From Nonlabens sp. Ci31 (GTDB taxonomy: Bacteria > Bacteroidota > Bacteroidia > Flavobacteriales > Flavobacteriaceae): a stretch of 64,000 bases of DNA. Position numbers and translations under genes: made by a program. The notes under the pieces are model-generated. The model saw nothing but the letters and a program-made list of their open reading frames with translations, did no database searches and had not been told where the DNA came from. The stretch's first letter is position 1. Each line of letters starts with the position of its first letter. Location: the NCBI RefSeq assembly GCF_012974865.1, contig NZ_CP043633.1:1302001-1366000 (forward strand), written 5' to 3'. Shown piece after piece: positions 28,145 to 35,858 of this stretch.

Positions 28145-29306
28145 ATGAAAAAACAAAAACATCTATTGAAATATTTTTCAATAGGATTACTAACTCTCTC
28201 TCTCTCTCTCTCTCTCTCTAGTTAGTTGTGAAGATGAGATAACAAATGACACGATAACTGCCAAATCTGGAGAAGGTGGTGGAGATATGGAATGTGAATT
28301 GGAACCTCACGGACTTTATTTTGACAATGGAGTCTCTCCCAGTACTGGTAATAACATGATGCATTTTCCTTCATGGGATTCTTTTGAGTATACAATTGGT
28401 CATCTTGATAATCTTGTCGAGCTGCATGAAGATTCTTTTGTTATTCCTAATGATTTGCTTTCTGAGGACGCTTTGAATGATCTTGAGGAATCTTCAGGAT
28501 TTGAGGAGGATCAGCCACTTATTGATTATGAGAACAGTCATAATTTCTTTTCTTTAAGAGCATTTGCCAGAATTAAAGAAGATAATTGGTTAGATAACTC
28601 AGATCAATCAGGGTGGACTTGGGACGATGATCCCGATAATGATTGGCTTATCCATGGAACGGAACAAACAGTATACAATCAATATTATGAAGTTATGATA
28701 TGTAGCTTTATATTTAAATATATGGAAGGTGGTGTCATTGTAATTGATTCTCAAAATCAAGATGCGTCTAGTATTTTGAATAGTGCAAACAATGGAGTTC
28801 CTATTGAAGAGTTGTTGACACAATTTGCAGGTAGTAATGAGAAACCAGGTGGAATAACTGACCATGTAATTTATGACAATTCAGGAGTATGTGTATTCAA
28901 AGTTACCGACACTAAAAGATTTATTTTATCTAATCCTCGTTATAGAGTAAAAGGAATACAACACATGAGTGGATATTCTGTTGGTGGTAATGGTTTGAAA
29001 GCCTATTTTAAATACAAGTCCATTACTAAAAACTATAAAAAGAAGGGAAGTAAATGGAAAAAAAGAAGAATTAAAAGTTATGCTAAGATTGTTGGAGAAA
29101 GACATGATCCATATTTAGGTTGCGGCAGTCCATTAATTGAAGTAGATAAAAGATCCACTATTAAAAAGAGAAGAAGAAGAAAAGTTGTCATTAGAGTGAA
29201 TCCAGAATCTTACAATAGTCCTTCTCAATTAGGAACTGAAATTCAGAAATTGGAAAGTGTTCATTGGCAACGTGGCGAAACATTTAGATATTATTATGAA
29301 AATTAA
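28145..29306 (+). CDS. Lipoprotein with (CT)13 tract, currently out of frame (candidate phase-variable gene)
   Basis: Not recognised as to function. From ATG 28145 the frame reads MKKQKHLLKYFSIGLLT and then leucine/serine codons from the CT tract, and stops at TAG 28223-28225. In the next frame the sequence continues as LVSCEDEITND, a proper lipobox with lipidated Cys, and stays open to 29306 (about 360 residues). Gain of one CT or loss of two would join signal peptide and body into a lipoprotein of about 385-387 residues. The body is acidic at its N-terminus and basic at its C-terminus (KKRRRRKVVIR). The stop overlaps the next gene by 11 bases. A sequencing error must be excluded. Confidence 0.7.
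28194..28219 (+). repeat. Dinucleotide tract (CT)13
   Basis: Uninterrupted run of 13 CT units within the signal-peptide codons of the lipoprotein gene at 28145. Its unit number decides whether start and body are in frame: 11 or 14 in frame, 13 out of frame. Confidence 0.95.
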
Positions 29307-30084
29307 AAAACAGTTATCACTACTTGCAGTTTTTATAACTGCAAGTAGTTTATCTTTTTCACAAGAAAACAAACCTCATGCTGAAGAATTATTTAATCGC
29401 ACATCAAATTTAGGAGTGTACTTAAGCCTTAATCAAGATATTTATAACAATAGGCAAAATTCACTGATTACCTTTGAATATCGCAATATAAATAGTCTTG
29501 CCTTTGGCGTAGATTATAACTTTTATCAAAAAGGTAAATTTAATTTCAGAACTGGATTTTACATGAAAAACAGTGTTTTAAATGAGTTTATATTAGTCCC
29601 ACCTGGTCTAAACGGGTTAACTAGGCAATTTGAGCTAGATAGTACTGATGGGCCTAATTGGACGTATCACTTGCCTATTATGGTCGATTATGTTGCAAAA
29701 ATAAATGAACACATATTCTTTATGCCATCTTTGGGCTATGAAGTAACTCATTATGGATTTACAGAAGGGACTAGTGAAACGAGGCTATCTTTAAATGATC
29801 AAATTATTTATAATGGTTTATATACTGAAGTTCAGAAACCATTTACTGGTGGATTTAATTTTGAGCTAGGTGTTGCCGTTGATCTCAAGAATAACTTTTT
29901 CATGAAATTCAATGCAAAATATCATAGAAATAATACCAACATTGCTGGAGAAACTATTCAAAGTTTTGATAACGATAGAAATCTAACTGCAGTTAGTGCC
30001 AGCACATGGACTGGTCATTATTGGCAATTTGGAATCTCACTCTATCCACCTGCTGGATGGTTAAAAAGCAAATCAAAAAAATAA
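29296..30084 (+). CDS. Small outer-membrane beta-barrel protein, paralogue 1
   Basis: The 262-residue protein has a signal peptide (MKIKKQLSLLAVFITASSLSFSQ) and then about ten alternating strands (SLITFEYRN, FGVDYNFYQ, WTYHLPIMVDYVAKI, FELGVAVDLKNNFFMKF, YWQFGISLYPP), as in small porin-like barrels of Bacteroidetes. ATG 29296 is chosen; an upstream GTG would remove the clean signal peptide. It overlaps the end of the lipoprotein gene, so the two are probably coupled. The next gene is its paralogue. Function is unknown; a surface role together with the lipoprotein is an inference. Confidence 0.65.
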   Translation: MKIKKQLSLLAVFITASSLSFSQENKPHAEELFNRTSNLGVYLSLNQDIYNNRQNSLITFEYRNINSLAFGVDYNFYQKGKFNFRTGFYMKNSVLNEFILVPPGLNGLTRQFELDSTDGPNWTYHLPIMVDYVAKINEHIFFMPSLGYEVTHYGFTEGTSETRLSLNDQIIYNGLYTEVQKPFTGGFNFELGVAVDLKNNFFMKFNAKYHRNNTNIAGETIQSFDNDRNLTAVSASTWTGHYWQFGISLYPPAGWLKSKSKK

Positions 30085-30134
30085 GTTCATAGGTGCTTAA
30101 ACAATTAAGAGAATGTTTTCAATCATTTTAATGG

Positions 30135-30891
30135 ATGACAAAAATTAAATTAAATTTATTACTACTTGTAGTTTTTATAATTGCAAGTAGTTTTTCCTAC
30201 TCTCAAGAAAACAAAAGACATGCAGAAAATTTATTTGATAGAATTTTTCCAGTAGGTTTAAAAATAGGTCTCGATCAATCTGTTTACAAAAATGCACCTA
30301 ATAGTTTAATCACTTATGAATGGAGAAAAGTAGCTGTTTTAACTTTTGGATTTGACTACAACATATATCAATCTAATACATTTAATTTTAGAATCGGTAT
30401 ATCTGCAAAAAACAACATTTTCAAACGAATTTGCAGTAATACCAGCTGGTTTCAACAATATACCTAGACAAGTAAATTCTGATGAGTTAGATAGTCCTAA
30501 CTGGACATATCATTTGCCTATAATGGTAGACTATGTGGCTAGAATTAGTGATGAAGTTTATTTTACTATAGGAGTAGGTTATGAATTTGATGTACGTATT
30601 AATAATAGTGTTGTTTACAACCATTTTTTTGAAGAAACGCAACAGTCGTTGTTTGGTGGTTACAACTTTGAATTATCTGCTTTCGTAAATTTAAAAAATG
30701 ATTTTTTTATGCGATTCGGCTACAAATATCATGCTAATAATGCAAATATTGCAGGGTCACGTATAAATGCTATAGATAGTGAGAATAATACAGACGCTGT
30801 AAGTGGCCATACATGGACAGGTAACTATAGTGAGCTCTCCATCGTTCTTTATCCACCTATCTATTGGTTTAAAAAGAAGTCTAAGAAATAA
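30135..30891 (+). pseudogene. Outer-membrane beta-barrel paralogue 2, frameshifted at an A6 run
   Basis: The N-terminal half (30135-30467) repeats paralogue 1: signal peptide MTKIKLNLLLLVVFIIASSF, then SLITYEW and FGFDYNIYQSNTFNFRIG. The rest (SNEFAVIPAGFNNIPRQ ... WTYHLPIMVDYVARI ... SIVLYPPIYWF) continues in the +1 frame. Removing one A from the six A at 30407-30412 restores a 251-residue protein that aligns to paralogue 1 without gaps around the site (AKTTFSNEF against MKNSVLNEF). It is either a recent pseudogene, a homopolymer-switched gene, or a sequencing error. Confidence 0.7.
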
Positions 30892-30917
30892 AATATGGAG
30901 TTGTTTTTACGATAATT

Positions 30918-30953
30918 AAAAATCCCTTACGATTAATTTTTTAGGGGATTTTT
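30918..30953. terminator. Bidirectional terminator after the cassette
   Basis: Nine-bp stem AAAAATCCC/GGGATTTTT with A and T flanks between the cassette and the convergent TlpA-like gene. Confidence 0.7.
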
Positions 30954-30980
30954 GATTTATTTGAATGAGTAAAGCTATAA

Positions 30981-31514
30981 CTATATCGTTAGAAATCCAT
31001 CAATAGTAGTTTCAAGATCTTTGTCACTGGGTCTTCTGGCGTTATCATCTATAAGGCGACCATTTTTATCAAACAGCATGTACCTAGGAATGGAGCTCAC
31101 ATTGTTATCTTGAAAAAGTTTTGCTTGAGGATAATTGCGGGCGAGAAAACTATTCTCTATCAAATCAAAGTTTCTAGCAGAGCGTTCCCACTTTCCAGGA
31201 TCTTGATCTATAGAAATAAATACGAAGGTAACATCCTTGTCTTTATATTTTTCTTGCAGCTTCTCAGAATAAGGCATCATTGCTCTACAGGGACCACACC
31301 AGCTTGCCCAAATATCTAGATAAACGACTTTCCCTTTATGAGCTGCTAGGATTTGATCGAGGTTGTAATAATTGTCTTCAAAATCAGTTAAATGTACCGA
31401 GTCGTTGCTAGAGATATTAGCGTTGGCAAATTTCAGGATTGGTTTTTTTTCAGGAGTTTTTTCTCCACAACTGGTCATTAAAATGGCAGCAAGTATGATA
31501 ACTAGGTTTCTCAT
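30981..31514 (-). CDS. TlpA-like thioredoxin-fold lipoprotein
   Basis: Membrane-anchored disulfide reductase of the TlpA/ResA group (177 residues). Lipobox LMTSC gives a lipidated Cys near residue 16. The redox motif WASWCGPC lies near residue 80, followed by thioredoxin-fold strands (VTFVFISIDQDPGKW and the cis-proline region SSIPRYMLFD). ATG 31514 is chosen over an upstream TTG. It is alone on the minus strand, convergent with the cassette. The partner could be a cytochrome-c or a secreted protein; nothing here decides it. Confidence 0.9.
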   Translation of the reverse strand: MRNLVIILAAILMTSCGEKTPEKKPILKFANANISSNDSVHLTDFEDNYYNLDQILAAHKGKVVYLDIWASWCGPCRAMMPYSEKLQEKYKDKDVTFVFISIDQDPGKWERSARNFDLIENSFLARNYPQAKLFQDNNVSSIPRYMLFDKNGRLIDDNARRPSDKDLETTIDGFLTI

Positions 31515-31640
31515 GGTTTTATTTTTCAAATTATTTTTGATCGCTTTTGGCGTTTTTTATTTAGTGCAATTCTTAGATAAGTTCAGCACAGCTAAATTCG
31601 GTATATTTCTATTTTAAAGAAATCTTGCCCTTTAGTCATC

Positions 31641-31659
31641 GCACTGAGCTTGTCGAAGT
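31641..31659. repeat. Dispersed repeat GCACTGAGCTTGTCGAAGT
   Basis: A one-mismatch copy lies at 63962-63980, near the window end. Both are in intergenic spacers. Confidence 0.6.
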
Positions 31660-31758
31660 AGTTGGTTTTTTTGTTATTATTTTATTTCAAAACCTAGCTG
31701 GCAGACGGAAGTCTGCCGCTGTGATTTTATGGGGTCGCCTGCGGCGTTTTTTTTATTT

Positions 31759-31784
31759 AGCGGAATGAATTCCGCTTTTTTTTT
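31759..31784 (+). terminator. Rho-independent terminator-like hairpin
   Basis: AGCGGAA/TTCCGCT stem with TGAA loop and nine T. On the plus strand it would stop transcription running toward radA. Confidence 0.6.
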
Positions 31785-31836
31785 GTCAATGAATTCAAAA
31801 ATTCCTCATTTCTCATTCCACATGTCTATTGCCTCT

Positions 31837-33207
31837 TTAAGCAAACAAATACCTCACTAAATCTTCAATTTTTGAGAAGGCTTGCACTTCTGTTCCTACA
31901 TTTTTAAAACTTTGTTTTCCTGGAGCGATAAACACTTTTTCAAAACCTAGTTTTGCGACCTCATTCACACGTTGTTCCATGCGGCTTACTGGTCTTATTT
32001 CTCCTCCTAAACCTACTTCTGCACTGAAGCAGTGTTGTGAAGATAGCTCTATGTCAAAATTAGAAGAAAGAATAGCAGCTACTACGGCAAGGTCTATAGC
32101 TGGATCATCCACAGTGATTCCTCCTGTAATATTGAGAAAAACATCTTTTTGACCTAATTTAAAACCGGCCCTTTTTTCAAGAACCGCAAGAATCATATTT
32201 AATCTCTTCAAATTGTAACCAGTCGCACTGCGTTGAGGAGTTCCATAAACTGCCGTACTCACTAATGCTTGCACTTCTATCATAAGTGGTCGCATTCCTT
32301 CCATGGTAGCGGCGATTGCCGTACCACTTAAGGTAGCGCCACGTTGTGAGATTAAAATTTCACTAGGGTTGACTACTTCTCTAAGTCCGTGACCGAGCAT
32401 TTCATAAATACCTATTTCATGGGTGCTTCCAAAACGATTCTTTAGGGCTCTCAAAATCCTATACGTATGATTGCGATCTCCTTCAAATTGAAGCACCGTA
32501 TCCACCATGTGTTCCAAAATTTTTGGTCCAGCAATATTTCCGTCTTTGGTAATATGACCTATTAGAAGTACGGGTGTGTTGGTTTCTTTAGCAAATTTGA
32601 TGAGTTCACTGGTACATTCTCTAATTTGTGAAACACTACCTGGAGAACTTTCAATATGATCTGTTTGTAGAGTTTGAATAGAGTCAATAATCAATACATC
32701 TGGCTCTACTTCAGTGATTTGTCTAAAGATATTTTGCGTCTTGGTTTCGGTAAGAATATAGCAGTTCACTGCTTCATTTTTAATACGGTCAGCACGCATT
32801 TTGATTTGCTGCGCACTTTCTTCTCCAGATACATAAAGTGTTTTGTAGGGCAAATTGAGACATACTTGTAGCAATAAAGTGGATTTTCCTATCCCAGGTT
32901 CTCCACCTAGAAGGGTGATCGATCCAGGGACTAATCCACCACCTAGAACTCTATTAAATTCTGCATTTGTAGTGTCCATTCTAGGACTTTCGGCGGCATC
33001 AATTTTGGAAATCAATTGTGGCTGAGGGGCTCGCTTTCGCGAAAGCGGAACATCTACAACATTACTTTCCCAAGATTTTTTAGTTTCTTTTTGAACGATC
33101 TCTTCCACCAGAGTGTTCCATTCTTTACAGGTCGAACACTGTCCTTGCCACTTAGAATGTTGGGCGCCACAATTTTGGCAAAACCAAGTCGTTTTTACTT
33201 TGGCCAT
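31837..33207 (-). CDS. radA: DNA repair protein RadA
   Basis: RecA-like ATPase that promotes branch migration in recombination. Order in the 456 residues: N-terminal C4 zinc finger (CQNCGAQHSKWQGQCSTC), Walker A GGEPGIGKST, the RadA motif LKNRFGST and a C-terminal Lon-like domain. A palindrome copy encodes LSRKR near residue 57, in the linker between zinc finger and ATPase core. Its start abuts the stop of the esterase-like gene, so it is the last gene of the panD operon. Confidence 0.96.
   Translation of the reverse strand: MAKVKTTWFCQNCGAQHSKWQGQCSTCKEWNTLVEEIVQKETKKSWESNVVDVPLSRKRAPQPQLISKIDAAESPRMDTTNAEFNRVLGGGLVPGSITLLGGEPGIGKSTLLLQVCLNLPYKTLYVSGEESAQQIKMRADRIKNEAVNCYILTETKTQNIFRQITEVEPDVLIIDSIQTLQTDHIESSPGSVSQIRECTSELIKFAKETNTPVLLIGHITKDGNIAGPKILEHMVDTVLQFEGDRNHTYRILRALKNRFGSTHEIGIYEMLGHGLREVVNPSEILISQRGATLSGTAIAATMEGMRPLMIEVQALVSTAVYGTPQRSATGYNLKRLNMILAVLEKRAGFKLGQKDVFLNITGGITVDDPAIDLAVVAAILSSNFDIELSSQHCFSAEVGLGGEIRPVSRMEQRVNEVAKLGFEKVFIAPGKQSFKNVGTEVQAFSKIEDLVRYLFA
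33032..33047. repeat. Iterated palindrome, copy 7
   Basis: Perfect 16-bp copy inside radA with flank GAACA on the plus strand, read as LSRKR between zinc finger and ATPase core. Confidence 0.9.
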
Positions 33208-34383
33208 TTACTCTTTTTCTTTTATTTGAAGCAGTTCTATTTTATCGAGCACATCATCTTTATTGATTCCTGCGGCGGGTTCCAGCCCATAAGCAATATT
33301 AAATGCTTTGATAGCTCTAGAAGGTCTTCCTAGACCTTCGTAGCCTAAACCTTCTATAAAACTCCCATAAAGCAGGTCTGGGTATTCCTTGTCAGCAAGA
33401 ACACCTATATCAATGAGTTGATCCCAATCCTTTTTAGAGGCTACATAATTGGAAATAGTAACAAGATCTACGAGACGTAATTTCATATCTACGCCATAGA
33501 CTTCTTTGATCATGCGGTACTTTTCTAAAATGCGATCTATTACTCGCACCATGCCTTTTTTATTTTCCTGACCTTCAAACTTCACCTCTTCAGCCAGGTC
33601 TTCATTCAGCAGTTTTTCCTCGTCTATGAGTTGGTATTCTTTGAAAATAAACTCGAGTCCGCGAGGAATAGCATGAGCGGCAACAGTATACTTATTAGAG
33701 CCTTTTATGGTTTCGTGTTTAAGGTGTAAATTTTTCTTAGTATCAAATAAGGAGTCGGTTTCTTTTGTGATGAGCTCACTTTGCAAATTGTCCTTCTCTG
33801 GAGTGGCCACATAGAAATAGTTGTATTCTTCTAGCTGACTTATTTTATTGATCAAGTTTTCTTGAATCAGTGTTGAATATTCTGGGGCAATTTGAATAAA
33901 TGCGTTTATCGGTATTTTTTTACGCATGAGGTAGAAACTGGCAAGATTTGCGGTGATGTCTTTTCCTACTATTACGGTAAATGGCGCTACTCGATATTCA
34001 TCCATCATGGTCTGTCTTATTTCCATAACAAAGTCCATAAATTGGAGTGATTGAGGTTCTGGAAAACCAGACTCTCGATTGATTTGGGTTTCATCATAAC
34101 GACTTTCTCTCTGGTTGATACCTACCACAAAAGATTCTGGCATTTGATCCCAATAAGAAAGGTAATCTACTGTTCCTGCAACTGGTTCAAAAAGAAAGTC
34201 TCCATCGAGAACAATCACTAAGGGATAGGTTTTTTCAGGATTGGCAGCATAATTACGAGGTTTTAAGATCTTTACATTGCGTTCTTCCCCCAAAACATCA
34301 CTAGGAAAAGCTCTATATAAAGCTTGAGAAATTGCCAATTGACTTACAAAGAAAGTCACTACGAGCACTATAAAGTTTTTCAT
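33208..34383 (-). CDS. Esterase-fold protein lacking the catalytic Ser
   Basis: The exported 391-residue protein has a signal peptide and an alpha/beta-hydrolase fold of the putative-esterase (Fes/EstD-like) family: LVIVLDGDFLF and VVGINQRESRYDETQ are typical. Where the family has GHSxGG, this one reads GKDITA, so the nucleophile Ser is replaced by Asp. The distal His region survives (AAHAIPRGLEFIF). The last 130 residues are helical and end in a TPR-like segment. It is probably a binding protein or pseudo-enzyme. ATG 34383 is chosen over an upstream TTG. It lies in the panD-radA operon. Confidence 0.7.
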   Translation of the reverse strand: MKNFIVLVVTFFVSQLAISQALYRAFPSDVLGEERNVKILKPRNYAANPEKTYPLVIVLDGDFLFEPVAGTVDYLSYWDQMPESFVVGINQRESRYDETQINRESGFPEPQSLQFMDFVMEIRQTMMDEYRVAPFTVIVGKDITANLASFYLMRKKIPINAFIQIAPEYSTLIQENLINKISQLEEYNYFYVATPEKDNLQSELITKETDSLFDTKKNLHLKHETIKGSNKYTVAAHAIPRGLEFIFKEYQLIDEEKLLNEDLAEEVKFEGQENKKGMVRVIDRILEKYRMIKEVYGVDMKLRLVDLVTISNYVASKKDWDQLIDIGVLADKEYPDLLYGSFIEGLGYEGLGRPSRAIKAFNIAYGLEPAAGINKDDVLDKIELLQIKEKE

Positions 34384-34413
34384 CAAACAAAAATTACGAA
34401 GCGGAATTTACAA

Positions 34414-35397
34414 TTATTTACTTGAAAGACTGCCTTTCACAGATAATAATAGAAGAGATATGGAGCCATAAACTAAAACTAGAATGGTTTGAGACAACCA
34501 TAAAATCCATCCAAAAGAGGTTCCTAAAGGTTCTGAAACACCAAAAACCAACAGCACCTGAGCTATAAAATAGGGGTAAGCACCAAAACCGCCATTTGTG
34601 AAGGCTACAGCAAAGCTACCAGCCACAAAAGCACATAGAATGGCACTTATGGGTATAGTGGCTATTCCAGGTATAGCAAAAATACTAACGTAAAACATGA
34701 GTAAATACATGCCCCAAATAAATAAGGTATGTAGGAAGTACCACCATTTTTTCTTCATGGTCCAGATGGTCATAAACCCTTCTTTCATGCCTAGGATAAA
34801 ACTTTTTAGTCTATTAAATAGCTGCATACGTCTCGATATGAAAACGATCAAAATAACTAATACCAGAAATATACCAGAATAGAGCAAGATTTTTGACGGT
34901 TCTGCTTTCGCGAAAGCGGAATCTAAACGAGCTTTAAAGAAGTTAATAATGGCATCACCAGCAGTAAAAATAGCGACCGCTGTAATTATTAAAAGGACCA
35001 TAAGGTCGAGCACGCGCTCTGCAATAATAGTTCCAATTGCTTTATCCATAGGCACCTGATCGGAGCGATTAACAATAGCAGCTCTTGAAATTTCACCACT
35101 GCGAGGAATGATAAGATTCATGGCGTAGCCAGCTCCTATTGCCATAACATTAGTTATAAATTTAGGTGTTGCGCCCAAAGTTTCCAGCATATAGTTCCAT
35201 CTCCATGCTCTAGATAGATGACTTAAAAAAGCAAAAATTACAGAGAGAATGATCCATGCATAGTCTGCATCGAGGAGATAAGAATAAATTTTATCTCGCT
35301 CTAGATCTGTAAACTGGTTGTAGGAATAATAAATGAGAAAAAAGCCTAAGAATAATGGGAGAGCAATCTTTAATATTTTGAAGAGAGTTTTTTTCAC
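34414..35397 (-). CDS. LPG-synthase/YbhN-like membrane protein
   Basis: Integral membrane protein (327 residues) of the lysylphosphatidylglycerol-synthase transmembrane (YbhN/UPF0104) family, with about eight membrane segments and the family patterns SHLSRAWRWNYML and GAYPYFIAQVLLV. The start is GTG. It has no C-terminal aminoacyl-transferase domain, so it is not a full MprF. A palindrome copy at 34904 encodes AFAKA in a loop. It lies 3 bases after panD and is probably co-transcribed. The likely role is lipid or undecaprenyl-related transport, by family only. Confidence 0.85.
   Translation of the reverse strand: MKKTLFKILKIALPLFLGFFLIYYSYNQFTDLERDKIYSYLLDADYAWIILSVIFAFLSHLSRAWRWNYMLETLGATPKFITNVMAIGAGYAMNLIIPRSGEISRAAIVNRSDQVPMDKAIGTIIAERVLDLMVLLIITAVAIFTAGDAIINFFKARLDSAFAKAEPSKILLYSGIFLVLVILIVFISRRMQLFNRLKSFILGMKEGFMTIWTMKKKWWYFLHTLFIWGMYLLMFYVSIFAIPGIATIPISAILCAFVAGSFAVAFTNGGFGAYPYFIAQVLLVFGVSEPLGTSFGWILWLSQTILVLVYGSISLLLLSVKGSLSSK
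34904..34917. repeat. Iterated palindrome, copy 8 (14-bp core)
   Basis: Core copy inside the YbhN-like gene, read as AFAKA in a loop between membrane segments. Confidence 0.9.
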
Positions 35398-35400
35398 TAC

Positions 35401-35751
35401 TTAAGAAAGCCTGTTGTCCTCTTCATTAGGAAAAAGAAGGGTAGGTTTAAATTTTTTGGCTTCTTCCATAGTCATTTGAGCATAACAAATAAGTATGAGT
35501 ACGTCTCCTTTAGAAACCATTCTAGCAGCTGCACCGTTAAGGGTAATTTCTCCGCTACCTCGCGGGCCAGGAATAGCATAGGTTTCCAGTCGATTGCCGT
35601 TATTATTATTAACGATTTGTACTTTTTCACCTTCTACAATGTTTGCACCGTCCATTAGATCTTCATCAATAGTAATGCTTCCTATATAATTAAGGTCTGC
35701 GCCGGTTACTTTAACTCGGTGAATTTTTGATTTTACAACTGTAATTAACAT
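35401..35751 (-). CDS. panD: Aspartate 1-decarboxylase
   Basis: Makes beta-alanine for pantothenate. The 116-residue proenzyme has the self-cleavage site Gly-Ser in [10 protein letters not shown], which yields the pyruvoyl cofactor, and the family core [19 protein letters not shown]. Length is normal. It is the first gene of a minus-strand run with the YbhN-like gene, the esterase-like gene and radA. Its usual neighbour panC lies 2.7 kb upstream because decayed genes are inserted between. Confidence 0.96.
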   Translation of the reverse strand: MLITVVKSKIHRVKVTGADLNYIGSITIDEDLMDGANIVEGEKVQIVNNNNGNRLETYAIPGPRGSGEITLNGAAARMVSKGDVLILICYAQMTMEEAKKFKPTLLFPNEEDNRLS

Positions 35752-35755
35752 ACTG

Positions 35756-35763
35756 CAAAGATA
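35756..35763 (-). promoter_or_regulatory. -7 promoter box of panD
   Basis: TATCTTTG on the minus strand, 4 bases upstream of the panD ATG, so the transcript would be leaderless or nearly so. Confidence 0.45.
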
Positions 35764-35858
35764 CGATTTGTAATAAATAAAATAAGATTGTTTTAAAACG
35801 GTAATTTTGAAATAATTCTTTGTCAGTATTCAGTTGTTACTTATTTTTATTATAGTAA

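Larger units (their letters stand above)
31515..31836. other. Spacer with a hairpin cluster
   Basis: No gene. It holds the short repeat GCACTGAGCTTGTCGAAGT (31641-31659) and three hairpins in a row: GGCAGAC/GTCTGCC (31700-31717), CGCC/GGCG followed by T (31736-31757), and AGCGGAA/TTCCGCT followed by nine T (31759-31784). Confidence 0.6.

Noticed and set aside
28287..29306. Start of the lipoprotein at ATG 28287
   Set aside because: This would remove the lipobox and signal peptide that are clearly encoded just upstream; the CT-tract explanation fits better.
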